Source of the DNA: Tachypleus tridentatus
Lineage: Eukaryota; Arthropoda; Merostomata; Xiphosura; Limulidae
Direction of reading: 5' to 3'
Length of the DNA: 64,000 bases
NCBI RefSeq assembly: GCF_004210375.1
Contig: NC_134834.1
Location: 143,315,009-143,379,008, forward strand
A model generated the notes under the pieces. It ran no database searches. It saw only the letters and a program-made list of their open reading frames with translations, and had not been told where the DNA came from. How positions within the stretch are numbered: position 1 is the stretch's first letter; every line of letters starts with the position of its first letter. Positions 21,606-32,602 of the stretch are shown here, in pieces. The position numbers and the translations under genes are program-made.

Positions 21606-22690
21606 CTAGAGAGACAAGACATAACTTTGTTGGAAAATATTAATCATATATACTCTCAACTATCACAGTTATGCTTATTTATACATTAAACTGCATGGGT
21701 AAACAATAACCATAACAAACTCACAAATTCCTCATGTGGTTGTGTTGGGGATGAAATGGTTCTAATTAAGCTAATGTTGTAGTTTGATTATATAACCAAT
21801 CATGTATAACTTTGTTGACATGAATTTTAAATATTTCTTGTTAGTTTATCAAACAAGAGTTTAGATCTTACAAGCAGTAAATTTGGTTTATTATGTAAGC
21901 CACATATTTCATCAACAGTATTTATCATTACTTTTGAACTAAATTTTTATTTTTTGTATATAAAAAGTAAGCTTTGTGATTAGAATTAAGTACGATATAC
22001 CTTCTCTGAAGCAGTAAACAATTTCATAAGAAAGCACAACTATTCCATATTCCATTTCTTCTAAAGATCATGTAATCTTATTAACACTTGATTAGATTGT
22101 TTTATAACACACAATCTGCATTGGAAATGTATTACCTTAGGCAGGTTATTTTCAGTTAATTTAAATTATTACTTTGTTATTAGATCACACAACTGAATTT
22201 CACAAAAATTCTGCAAGCATTTTATTTTTTCTCATATGATCTTTCATTAAGAGGTTACTGCTTTCAATACAGGCAAAATGTGAGTTGTTTTCTGAAAAAA
22301 AAATTAATTTGACATCTAAAAAATATTTTTTATTCCCTAATAATATACATCTATTAACAAAAAAAGCTTAAAAAACTTTTGAGTTTTATTATTACTTCCA
22401 AGTGATATACCATCATATATTACTTAAAAATTCCTCATGATTTGTAGACTCACTTAGTTAACATGTATTATATAAATTAATCAAATTATATTTTTAATTT
22501 GTTTTGTAGTGTGTAAAAATGTAAGTGAAGAAAGCAATACAATTAAAATTATTAAAATGGTTTACTTTTCAAACATTAAAAGCAAACAATAACATAAATA
22601 CATTTTTAAAGTTCATGATGTTATATTAATGTTACTTCCATAAAACTTGTGTTCCAAAAACAAAACCATGCAAACTAATTTCATAGATAC
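21606..22690. other. Intron-like gap between the two CLC exons
   Basis: AT-rich with many stops and no recognised element. Its ends are a GTATCT donor (at 22690 on the minus strand) and a CTCTCTAG acceptor (at 21606). Confidence 0.5.
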
Positions 22691-22756
22691 CTTTGAAGGA
22701 AGTCGCAAGTTTACTAAGTAATGTGGCCAAGTGCTTGCTACATGTACAAATGGTCC
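22691..22756 (-). pseudogene. CLC chloride channel exon GPFVH (decayed)
   Basis: The acceptor CAACTTACAG is followed by GPFVHVAS. After a one-base loss LATLLSKLATSFK follows, up to the GTATCT donor. GKEGPFVH followed by AS and ATLLSK is the selectivity-filter signature region of CLC proteins; the filter's KEG part would sit in the preceding exon. The frameshift marks it as a pseudogene or a badly eroded gene. It is 66 bases long, where 67 would keep the frame. Confidence 0.75.
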
Positions 22757-22959
22757 CTGTAAGTTGACAAGCACAGCAAAATTACATAAATATATACAAA
22801 AATGGATGTTGTATTCAACTGATAATAAAATGGAATTATTTTCTAGCACAATTACAACAAAATTTATAATTCAGACTCAATCAAAGTGAAATGTACAAAT
22901 TTAATGTCAGCATTTAAAATCACATAAATAAAATAACATTACCTTTAAAGATGTTATAA

Positions 22960-23225
22960 TTCCATTGTACAGAATACTGTTTTGGCTTCAATTGGAGTAC
23001 TGTGTTCAGTCTTGGGATACTTACCTCAAACAGAACATTTTCTAACAAAATTGTTGGCCTTGGAATTAGTTGCCTTTATAAGTAGTATGTGTAGTTAATT
23101 TAAGGGAGTAGTTTCCAGGAAAGTTTGTAAGACAAGGGCTGGTTTTGAGTTGTTGGTTTTCCAATTAATAGTTTGGTGGATAGGATGGCCCAGATGACCA
23201 AAAGATCCTTTGTTGTCCTTAAATG
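22960..23225 (+). pseudogene. CR1-like LINE 3' fragment
   Basis: Conserved C-terminal block: VIIPLYRILFWLQLEYCVQS then WDTYLKQN (about 22950-23035). A terminal part with RKVCKTRAGFELLVFQ-like reading and GWPR...PKDPLLSL follows near 23180. It is 5' truncated and in the same orientation as 17885-21090. Confidence 0.6.
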
Positions 23226-24798
23226 TTATTTTAATAAAATAATTCTAAACAAACACAAAGCTCTTTGTTTTAAAATAAACATGTACTTAGATATGTACCA
23301 AATAAGACACTGTTACTATGTTAGTATACAGCATTCTTTATCTGGGAATTATCTTCACCTTATAAAAGTTTAAGAACTATGTATAAGATTATTAACCAAA
23401 TCAACAGTTTATTAACTTTCTGTGGAACAATAAGTATTAAACTGTTAGTTTGAACAACTAACTAATGGTGAAATGAAATTAAGGGCAATATTGATTGTGT
23501 TAATTGTGAAGATATTAAGTGTAATAATTAACATTTATATCAAATATCTAACATAATCTGATCCCTTTCTCCCTATTTACCTCACAGACTATTCTTCCCA
23601 CAAGCCTTGTTAACGAACCACTTATAACTAACCTCCTTATCATACACATCCTTCTCTAAACCTTTTGTTTTTTACCTCCAGTAGTTTATGTGCAGAAGCC
23701 AAGAGCCAAAAATTGTTGCTCAATCAGTGTGATATTTAATTGACATACATCCTAGCTAATTCTGTGTTAAAAGTTTTTAATAGAAACACTAAAAGTATAA
23801 AACTAAAGGATGAAAAAATAAAATATGAATTATTTCTTCTTGATATTTTATATATTATCAACATTAGGAACAGTCAATATGACATATGCTTATCTGTAGT
23901 TTTGTAGGTATGTGTAAGTTTATCTTCTAATGCCATACATTGTATCGTTATTGAGTACAGGTTTTGTGGCTGTTTGCTGATAAACTACTAATATCTACTC
24001 TGATCTATTCTTCAAAGTCCTTTTCAACTAATAGATTTTTGTAATTGCTACTGTTACTTTTGTCTCTGTACCATAACTAAAATACATTTTTATTTCCTTG
24101 TGTTGATAAGACGAGGAAAGTTATTTTCACACATGGGTTAAACTAATTGCTTAAAAATATATAAAATAACATGTACGTAAAAGTAACAATTATATTAAAT
24201 TAAAAACATACACAGTAATAGTGGCCAGGGTAGTAGTAATCAGTAGGAATCCAATGTTTTAGACTTATCTGAGACTTTTCTTCAGGTGTTCCGGGTTATT
24301 TCAGCCTTCAGCAAGGTTGTAATGGAATATTACGACCAAAGCAACAACGCAGAGACAAGCAAAGAGTACCTTAGAGAAAAATACAAAATGTTATCATTAG
24401 ACTTTCAGATATTAAAACTACAAAGTTCTATTCTGTACATTTATACAAAGAATTACAATCAATGAGAAAATAAAATGTTATAAATTAATAAAAATGATAA
24501 AATGCCAATCAAATTATGGAGAAAGTCAATATTGGAATTTATACAGGTAAATTAACATATCAGTTTGTTTAGTTTGTAATAATAATGTCAGAAGATTTTA
24601 AAGATAGAAATTCCTTCCGTCTTCAGAATAATACTAAATAAACGATAAGTTGTGATTTTAAAATCAAACCAGTATCAAGGTCAGCTCAGACTCTTACGTA
24701 ATGAAGAAGGGCAACATTTGATTTAATTCTATAAAACCATAATAAAAACCAGTACAATGTATTAATACTCTCGTAATACTTCACCAACATTTCATGGA
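23226..24798. other. Non-coding stretch
   Basis: No exon recognised. At 24225-24300 the minus-strand text CACCTGAAGAAAAGTCTC followed by AGATAAGTCTAAAAC resembles the end of another Penelope-type family, but no hammerhead helix forms. Confidence 0.35.
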
Positions 24799-24917
24799 GT
24801 GTGTGTGTTTCTTATAGCAAAGCTACACCGGGCTATCTGCTGAGCCCACCGAGGGGAATCGAACCCCTGATTTTAGCGTTGTAAATCCGTAGACATACCG
24901 CTGTACTAGCGAGGGGC
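24799..24917 (-). mobile_element. S3 SINE with target-site duplication
   Basis: Flanked by the 11-bp direct repeat CATTTCATGGA (24788-24798 and 24918-24928). The minus strand has a tRNA-like GGCCCCTCGCTAGTACAGCG head and GGGGTTCGATTCC box. The tail ends at a short (AC)n-like stretch. Confidence 0.9.
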
Positions 24918-24963
24918 CATTTCATGGAATTAATTTACTTAAGGAATTGGAACATATTTCTCT

Positions 24964-24964
24964 A

Positions 24965-24995
<31 letters not shown>

Positions 24996-24996
24996 T
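24964..24996 (+). repeat. (TG)n(TA)n microsatellite
   Basis: Compound dinucleotide run. Confidence 0.9.
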
Positions 24997-25214
24997 AGTA
25001 GTACTATTTCATTTTGAAATGAAGGATACAAACCAAATCTTTGTCGTTAGAAATAAGTTAAATAAGTTTAGGAGATGGTTTTCCTTTCACTCTGAATAAT
25101 TGGAATGTTGAATTCAACATTTGAACAAAACATGACAAATTTAAAACATATATACTGTGATATCTATAACAATAATAATTGCTGGAATCAAAGGGTTTTG
25201 ACAACACTTACCAA

Positions 25215-25580
25215 TCGCATCCAATGTGGTTCCTTAGAAGGATGCTAAAAATATCATGGACTGAAAGAAAAACAAATGTGGAAGTCATGGAACTGGCAGG
25301 ATACAAAAGGTCCCTCATAAAAACTATAAGAAAGAGACAAATGGAATTTCTAGGACACATCTGTAGGAAGAATGGGATAGAGAAACAGATGCTATGTGGA
25401 AAAATAGAAGGGAGGAAAAGTAGAGGGTGTCAAAGAACTAAATATATCGACAGCCTCAATAACTATGTCACCAAGAACTCAATGAGCAACATCGAGTTGA
25501 TAAGGAGGATTGACAACAGAAAAGTCTGGCATGCCATGGTCGTCGATGTCTGCCGCAGATTTGACACATGAAGAAGAAGG
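25215..25580 (+). pseudogene. LINE endonuclease-RT C-terminal fragment
   Basis: An open frame from before 25215 to the TGA at 25569-25571. It contains WFLRRMLKISWTERKTN, ELAGYKRSLIKTIRKRQMEF, LGHICRKNGIEKQM and GKIEGRKSRGCQRTKYIDSL, the C-terminal domain seen in RTE-type LINEs and their relatives. It ends in a short GAA repeat. The 6-bp CCAATC lies on both sides (25211-25216 and 25581-25586). It is inserted inside exon-like copy 4. Confidence 0.7.
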
Positions 25581-25589
25581 CCAATCATA

Positions 25590-25790
25590 TCATCTTTGTA
25601 GTGATTGTATGTAGAATCAACAGCTAAATTAACAAAGAAATCTGTACCAACAACAGTACCTCGATACCCACTATTCCAGCTTTTATACTCTCTCGTTGAC
25701 GGTTGTTTTGCAGATGTAAACCATAGATGTCCTTTCAGCCTTGGTCATCGAGGGTCATTAAGGAAGATTAAGTTACATAAAAACAAACAT
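25590..25790 (-). pseudogene. Exon-like segment, copy 4, split by a LINE
   Basis: Minus strand: SSLMTLDDQG, a stop, then KDIYGLHLQNNRQREYKS, WNSGYRGTVVGTDFFVNLAV and DSTYNHYKDDMIG reading up to the LINE insertion. The first part matches ALSDKIKKDIIGLLLRND of copy 1. Upstream of it the match to copy 1 ends in intron-like sequence near 25810. The long open second part suggests it decayed late. Confidence 0.45.
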
Positions 25791-26055
25791 TCCAAACTTA
25801 AGTCATCCTATTCGTTTTATTTTTCCCAGGTCTCCACCTGATGGGATTTTTCATGGATACACTTTTTTAAAATATCAGAGCCAATTAATCATAGTTTAGC
25901 CTGATGTTCTAGAAGCCATATGTATTAATACAAAGTTTGCTAATTATTTTAAACTGCATGGATAGACCAAGCACAGAAAAGGTTTTGCTTGATTGGTTAT
26001 TACAACACTACGTCATTAAATTGCTGTGTTTCTTTTACAGATTTCACTAAGCTTT

Positions 26056-26248
26056 GTTTGTTTTGAATTTCGGGCGCGAGAGCTACACGAGGGCTAGCGC
26101 AGATAGCTGCCTTCCCTCTAGCCATCACCACCCACCGCTAACTCTTGGGCTACTCTTTTACCAACGAATAGTGGGATTGACCGGAACATTATACACCCCC
26201 ACGGCTGGGAGGGCGAGCATGTTTAGCGCGACGCGGGCGCGAACCCGA
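26056..26248 (-). mobile_element. S1 SINE, head-truncated
   Basis: Body present with CTTCCCTCTAGCCATCACC. It ends at GCGCGAACCCG, so the tRNA head is incomplete. An internal deletion removes part of the tail region. Confidence 0.8.
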
Positions 26249-26817
26249 ACTTTATGTAATAACGAACATATATGTTTGTTTGAGAAAAATAAACAAATAA
26301 TGTAGAAATAAGTGAACTTATTTATATATTTGTGGTGTATGAACTCAAAAAGAAATAACAGTTTTATCTTATGGTTATTATTCAATACAATTTCTAATTT
26401 ATTTACAATAGACTAATTAAAATGTGTCTTTTATACCGTTCTCTGAAATACCAATCGCCTATTAACTCTCTATGTATATATTAAAATTTTCAACTTAATG
26501 GCTCAACAAAATCTTAGCCAGTGTCATACAATTTGTCGCTAGTAGTAAAAAAAGTGTGACAGCCAACAAACAAGTTTCTTACCTAGGCCACAAGTAGTAA
26601 AAATCGAACGTACAAAATGTGAAACCTTATAGGAACCTCGGTTGCGACTTCTGCTCTTTAAGTGAACTAAGCTATTAGAAAAGTGGGGTTAAAACTTTTA
26701 TTTTTCACTCATTCGCCAAAATTTGTCTACCATCAAAGTTTTGAGTACTTTATGCTATAACATATAAAATTGTTTTTCCTTCTTGTATAAATTTTGGTTT
26801 TAATATTAGGATGAACC

Positions 26818-27084
26818 TGTTTTGGAATTTCGCACAAAGCTACTCGAGGGCTATCTGTGCTAGCCGTCCCTAATTTAGCAGTGTAAGACTAGAGGGAAGG
26901 CAACTAGTCATCACCACCCACCGCCAACTCTTGGGCTACTCTTTTACCAACGAATAGTGGGATTGACCGTCACATTATACACCCCCACGGCTGGGAGGGC
27001 GAGCATGTTTAGCGCGACGCGGGCGCGAACCCGCGACCCTCGGATTACGAGTCGCACGCCTTACGCGCTAGGCCATGCCAGGCC
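26818..27084 (-). mobile_element. S1 SINE with target-site duplication
   Basis: Full-length reverse copy flanked by AGGATGAACC (26808-26817 and 27085-27094). The matching copy A site (about 925-935) is empty. Confidence 0.9.
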
Positions 27085-28189
27085 AGGATGAACCACTTTA
27101 ATTTGTAACTGACAATAAATTATACATAGTATTGCTTAATTCGAATAAACCTGCAAATTAAACTTTATACAATTTTACAGATTTGCTACAGCAAGTATCC
27201 TAATAATCCTTACATCATAATCATGTTGTTAAACATAAGAAATAACAGTGTATTTATGGTTTCTTATTTATCGAACTCTCTGCTACGTATCGAGAGAACT
27301 TTTAATAAATTGTTCCTAGTTTTAGAGTGAGCCACGCCTTCACCTCTGGTGATGTGTCATTTCTCTTCCATGATTATGCAGATAAAAAAAATTAAATAAA
27401 TGGGTTCGAAACTTATTTCTTGCTAAACTGCACCTAGATGGCCTTGCAGTTTGGAATCTTTAAATGACGCACTGTCAGTCATTTCTTAATCATAATTATA
27501 ACTTGTTGGACTAGCCAAGTACACCAACATTTTGTTGTTGATCATTGTAACAAAAAACGAACTTTTCTTGTGTTTCAGTTAAATTAAAAGATAAATGCAT
27601 TATAAGATATGTTCGTAATAGTGATTATTAGTTGATTTCACGTACGAAGTTTGGTTTTAACTTTATATATTATTACATTTAAACTAATTAAATTTACTTA
27701 CTACACAAATTGAGTAATATTATATTATAACACTATTTTTAATAATATATACACCTAACCCAATAGTTTCGCTGCAATATTCTTTGCATTGCATAACATT
27801 AAAATATTCCAACAAAAATATGAAAAATATCTAGTTGGCTGTGATATATTTTGTATGGAGACAACTAAATAAATTTGTTGGATCGCATTGTTACCAAACC
27901 GCATTGGCTTTTCTATGTATAGTAGATGTTGTTATATAAGGAACCACTTGTTTTCTATGTGGTTTAAAAAGGTTTGCCAGCGATTAACATGAAGCACTGC
28001 AACGGTAAAAAATTCAAATAGATTCTGATAAAATGTGATAGACATTTGTGATATCAAATATAAATGTGAGATATTTAATGCAGTGATAAAGTTCTTCGAT
28101 AATAAATAATTCCTAATTTACTGTGCTTTATTTACTGCTTTTTTATGTTTCTTTTATCGTACAATAGGTTCAGAAAACACACACTAACA
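27085..28189. other. Non-coding stretch of copy B
   Basis: 27110-27860 is homologous to about 940-1810 of copy A. 27870-28190 has no clear counterpart and no exon. Confidence 0.4.
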
Positions 28190-28310
28190 TAATCATATAG
28201 ATTCCAGAAGGTAACCTGAAGATTACCTAAGAAGGTCGAAACGTTGTTTTGTAATTTATTTTAATTAAAGTTTTTACCAATACCAGTAGTCTTGAGATTA
28301 CAGATTCTAG
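28190..28310 (+). mobile_element. Penelope-like terminal fragment
   Basis: AACCTGAAGATTACC, TAAGAA, GGTCGAAACGTTG, then TTTTAATTAAAG and ACCAATACCAGTAGTCTTGA. The first hammerhead box CTGAAGA and GAAA are intact, but helix II has one mismatch (TACC against GGTC). Confidence 0.7.
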
Positions 28311-28326
28311 AATATATAAACCTAAT

Positions 28327-28443
28327 AGCCCCCCCGGTAGGGAAGCGATAATTTTACAGTCTTAAAAGATAATATCAAGGGATTGATTTCCCGAGGTGGA
28401 CACAAGCCATAATCCAATGTGGCGTTGTTCTAAAACAAACAGA
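28327..28443 (+). mobile_element. S3 SINE, ortholog of 3722-3838
   Basis: Shares GATTTCCCGAGGTGGACACA and the AAACAAACAGACAAA tail with copy A. Confidence 0.6.
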
Positions 28444-28716
28444 CAAAAAGAAAGTTTGCCTCCAAGTACAAAGTCACACTATGGGCCATTTGCATCACAC
28501 TCAAAATTGGTAACGAACCCTGAATTTTTGTGTTATATTACCTTAAGCTTATGAGTGAGTCACTGAGGGATGATTCGCTACTTGTGATCACCTATTAGTT
28601 AGGACTCATCATCGCGCTATTAAAAACAATGAGATGACTTATGTTACGATTTACTTAAGTGAGGGTTGTAAACTTCAACAAGAGATGTGGCTTTTCTAGA
28701 TCAATTAGTCGACACA

Positions 28717-28998
28717 TTATTTTAAAAGTTTTAGTTGTAAAGTTGTTGTTTTATAGCCCCTAAGTACTCTGGTAATACGTAACACAAAATACAAAAATAA
28801 TAATAATAAAATCTCGAAAAGCAAACTCCACTGTTCTACGTTACTTATCAGGACAATCTGTTTTCTAATAATGAGACACTTCTGAGTCTCGTGAACTGAT
28901 TGTTTTTCTGTTATTTCAAGTATTCTCCAGCTAGATGTCACAAACCTAGAAACTTTCTCATATCTTGTCCAGTTTGTCAAACAATCTAAGTACTTCAT
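28717..28998 (-). other. Open frame conserved in both duplicon copies
   Basis: Partner of 5369-5608. The shared core is LDCLTNWTRYEKVSRFVTSS to QIVLISNVEQWSLLFE. Downstream the two frames differ because of an expanded AAT repeat here (28795-28808). No domain recognised. Confidence 0.25.
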
Positions 28999-29510
28999 TG
29001 TTTCACTTTGGTTCTGTCTTAGTTTACCCTTTAAAAAACAAACCAGTATTATGGTCCTCTGAAACTCTTACTTTGTACAATGTATTATGTCATAACAATA
29101 CCCAGAGCGAAGCTGGGTACTTTTATCATACTTTTATATATACTAGTAAAAGTATGTATATATAATTTTTTACATCTTAAATTGTGAACAATTTCAGGTG
29201 AAAATATCTTTATTTCACATGGTTGCTCTGTAAATGATTAATTATGTTGTTACTAGGTGGGAATGACTATGATGTATTTACAGATGTAGTGATTCATTAA
29301 TACTCAACCATGGTTAAGAGACTATGATGTACTTAGTAATAGTTAGTGCATGCGAAATGTTAAAACATAAGTGTTTTGTAGAATATTCTTTCCTAAATCA
29401 ATCAAGTATTTACACACCAAAACTTGTTGTCAGTCTAAGATTACAGGTACAAAAGAGAAACACTAAAGGTGATACTGTTTTGTTATGAGTGTGTTTTTGT
29501 CCATTTTGTT

Positions 29511-29614
29511 ATGGCAAAGTCACATTGGGCTATCTGCTGAGTCCACCGAGGGGAACCGAACCTCTTATTTTAGCGTTGTAAATCCAAAGACTTACCGCTG
29601 TACCAGCGTGGGAC
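29511..29614 (-). mobile_element. S3 SINE, ortholog of 6127-6230
   Basis: Same flanks as in copy A on both sides, so it was inserted before the duplication. Confidence 0.8.
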
Positions 29615-29640
29615 TTTGTTATGTGACGTTTATCGTAGAT

Positions 29641-29711
29641 AAACTCAAGATTTGACATGATATGAAAACACAATATAAACTCAAGATTTGACATGATATG
29701 AAAACACAATA
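29641..29711. repeat. 36-bp tandem duplication
   Basis: The unit starting AAACTCAAGATTTGACATGA is present twice (29641-29676, 29677-29711) and once in copy A (about 6256-6291). The duplication is therefore specific to copy B. Confidence 0.9.
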
Positions 29712-29747
29712 AATGTTCCAGGCTTTTATGATAATACATTGCATTAA

Positions 29748-29973
29748 ACGGGTTCGAATCTTCGTCACACCAAACATGTTCGCCCTTTCAGCCGTGGGGG
29801 ACGTTATTATACGACGGTCAATCACACTATGTGTTGGTTAAAGAGTAGCTCAATAGTTTGCGGTGGGTGGTGATTACTTGCTGCCTTTCCTCTAGTGAGT
29901 CTAGTATTACACTGCTAAATTAGGGACGACTAGCGCAGATAGCCTTCGGGTAGCTTTGCGTGAAATTCAAAAA
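29748..29973 (+). mobile_element. S1 SINE, 5' truncated
   Basis: Begins at the B-box region ACGGGTTCGAATCTTCGTCA and ends in TAGCTTTGCGTGAAATTC. More diverged than other copies. Confidence 0.8.
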
Positions 29974-30573
29974 GCAATATTATATGTATCTGTGTGTTTC
30001 TAAAAACCTACGTTTTCTATGTACGCCTATAAATCTTTTTTTTCTTTCTATAACAGAAGAAATGAAAAAAGGACTTGCGACTGATATAAGGATAAGATTT
30101 TTGTGGATTTACATTATAGACATTTATGAACTTTAACGATGAAATATATCTACCAGCTTCATAAACCGGTACAAGTTACAAGACAAATTTGTTCAGTAAT
30201 AACAATGCTCTTTATTTACAGTTTTGTTATGTTATTGTTAAACAATTATTTCGTAATTAGGAACAGTTAACACGTATAGTTCTTGAGCACTTTGTGTGAA
30301 CTTTAACAATAACGTACACACGATTTCTTTAAAACTTCGCTTGTACCGGCGCTGTTCCTATTTCATCTCTAAATTGTTCGCATGACGAATAATTCGGATT
30401 ACAGGCCGTGGAAAGCAGTTCAAAATGGTTACAATGTAAGTCGATAACATAAGCGAACAACAAAACTTTTCATTTCGCTTTCATCTTGTGATTTTAAAAG
30501 ACATACGTACTCTTGAAAGTAGCGATTAGCCAAGATTCCCATAAATTATGATAGAAACAGTGACGAAGCTTAC

Positions 30574-30903
30574 CAAAACTTTACTGTAGTTTTTCAGAGC
30601 AGTAAACCCTTGTATGTTCCAAAACCGATACATAACACTGTTTTCGCTGAAAATTATTTATGGGCAGAACTGTTTTGTTTTTGAATTTCGCGCAATGCTA
30701 CAAGAGAGCTATCTGCGCTAGTCGTCCCTAATTTAGCAGTGTAAGACTAGTAGGAAGGCAGCTAGTCAACACCACCCACCGCCAACTTTTGGGCTACTCT
30801 TTTACCAATGAACAGTGGGATTGACCGTTCTTGTTACTTCTTTCTGGATAGCAGAATATCCAGCCTTCATGAAATCAAGACAATTAATTCTTGGTACAAA
30901 TTA
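30574..30903 (-). pseudogene. Exon-like segment, copy 2, interrupted by a SINE
   Basis: The downstream end is MYRFWNIQGFTALKNYSKVL followed by a GTAAGC donor at 30573. The upstream part (30829-30903) reads FVPRINCLDFMKAGYSAIQK. An S1 SINE (30671-30828) separates them. It supplies the 3' splice end of the exon that copy 1 has lost through a TAG. Confidence 0.45.
30671..30828 (-). mobile_element. S1 SINE, 5' truncated
   Basis: Tail side TTTTGAATTTCGCGCAATGC to ATTGACCGT. It lacks the tRNA head and sits in exon-like copy 2. Confidence 0.85.
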
Positions 30904-31303
30904 AAAATAAGATAGGATTTTGGTAATCCTTATTTTTCTTCCTTTTCACATGTACTGAAAGTGACAATATTTTCTTTTATTGAGGTTCCACAAGTCTACT
31001 TTCATTCTTTAATTGGTTACTCTCCAAGTTATTAATTCTATTATGTTATCCAGGAGTATATTTCAGTAAATTTAATTTTCAGATTTCCCAATTATTTTTC
31101 TCCCGTTTACTATCGGAGAGAGTTCACATTTTGTTATCATTTGTTTTGTTTCGGATATGAGATCAAAACTACGCAAAGGGTATTCACCCTTAACTATTTG
31201 TATACTCTAATCAAACACTAGGATTTCATCACTACATTCATAATTCACACACTGCCAGAAAATGTGGAGCGTCTTTTTTGTATATTATTTTTCACAAAGG
31301 AAC
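30904..31303. other. Non-coding stretch
   Basis: No exon or element recognised. Confidence 0.4.
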
Positions 31304-31583
31304 AGGGCCCGGCATGGCCAGGTGGGTTAAGGCGTGTGACTCGTAATCTGAGGGTCACGGGCTTGCATCGTCATTGCACCAAACAAGCTCGCCTTTTCAT
31401 CCGTGGGGGCGTTATAATGTGACGATCAATCTCACTATTCGTTGGTAGAAGAGTAGCCCAAGAGTTGGCAGTGGGTGGTGATGACTAGCTGTCTTGTCTC
31501 TAGTCTTACACTGCTAAATTAGGGACGGCTAGCGCAGATAGCCCTCGAGTAGCTTTGCGCAAAATTCAAAAACAAACAAACAA
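31304..31583 (+). mobile_element. S1 SINE with target-site duplication
   Basis: Full length, GGGCCCGGCATGGCC head to (AAAC)n tail. Flanked by ACAAAGGAAC (31294-31303 and 31584-31593). Confidence 0.92.
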
Positions 31584-32048
31584 ACAAAGGAACCTCAATG
31601 TAATAAACTAAGCAGAAAATTAATGCAACTCATTTTATAGTTTAAAATTTCTAGAAGGCTACGAGATTTACCAATCATATTAATTCCTTTATTAATGGTG
31701 TGTTTTATAATTCAAAATTCTTATTGTGTTACTTCTTATTTCGCATATTTTACTGTTATGTTGCCAAAGAATGACAATTGCATCATCATATTGGGGGTTG
31801 TCTATCAATTAATATAAGATATTTTTGCATAATCGCTCGATTGCGATCTAGCTTCGGCAGGGCTAGATAGCACACGATATATTATATATCCTTCCTCTAG
31901 GAAAATATCTGAAGAATCATTGAAATAATAAAATACGGAATTTAAGAATGTTATTGTTACTCAGGATTTCTGACTGGCCTCTCATCTTTTATGTTATAGT
32001 CGTGAGCTCTTGCATAGATCCCAAAAACTATCTTCTACAACATAATTA

Positions 32049-32233
32049 AACGGCAGGTGGTTAGAGTGTCGCAGGTTTGAATTCCCGTCACAACAAACAT
32101 GCTCGCCCTTTCAGTTGTAGAGACGTTATAATGTCCCGGTCAATTTTACTATTTGTTGGTAAAGGGGTATCCCAAGAGTTGCCTGTGGTGGTCCTGACTA
32201 GCTGCTTTCCTTCTAGTCTTACACTGAAAAATT
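32049..32233 (+). mobile_element. S1 SINE, diverged
   Basis: Recognisable from AAACATGCTCGCCCTTTCAG and the AGTCTTACACTG end. Clearly older than other copies. Confidence 0.75.
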
Positions 32234-32509
32234 AACCAAATAAACCAAACCTAATTCTTGTATCAAAATTCGGTTTCTAGCACTCTCTTTAGAATATTAA
32301 GAGTTAGTACGTGTGGTAATACCACAATGATTAGCCTATACTCTATTGAAAGTCAGCTACGTAATGTTCTGTCTTAATGTAAATAAATATCATAAACAGT
32401 CTGATATCAAACTGCTACAGGATCTGTGATATCTTCAGGTTATGTGATTTCAGCCTTTTCAAGCGTAATCATAATTCTGGTTCATTCAAAGTGAAAACAA
32501 AAACATAGT

Positions 32510-32602
32510 TTGAAGGCCATGGAGAAACACGTCCAAACTAGAACCATATTTTTGAAACAAAATTATGGTTCTAGTTTGAACGTGTTTCTCCATGACCTTC
32601 AA
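32510..32602. repeat. 39-bp inverted repeat hairpin
   Basis: The arms are 32510-32548 and 32564-32602, with two mismatches. The 15-base spacer (TTTTTGAAACAAAAT) itself folds, leaving a very short loop. In a plus-strand transcript the two mismatches are C-A; in a minus-strand transcript they become G-U pairs, so a minus-strand RNA would be fully paired. I see no SINE or transposon signature around it. Confidence 0.9.

Larger units (their letters stand above)
25905..30903. repeat. Segmental duplication, copy B
   Basis: Collinear with copy A (see 1-9540). Copy B is shorter: it lacks the Tc1 element, the S1 at 7902, the S2 at 8433, the 4504 insertion and roughly the 3960-5250 stretch of copy A. 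It has its own S1 SINEs (26056, 26818, 29748, 30671) and a 36-bp local duplication. The right edge falls inside the exon-like segment near 30903. Confidence 0.8.

Noticed and set aside
24225-24300. Another hammerhead ribozyme (CTGAAGA ... AAAAC)
   Set aside because: The GAAA box is TAAA and no helix II forms between the boxes, so the resemblance is to a terminal repeat only.
31304-31380. tRNA gene
   Set aside because: The head of S1 has polymerase III box-like motifs, but the cloverleaf is incomplete and it repeats across the window with a SINE body and tail. It is therefore not a functional tRNA.
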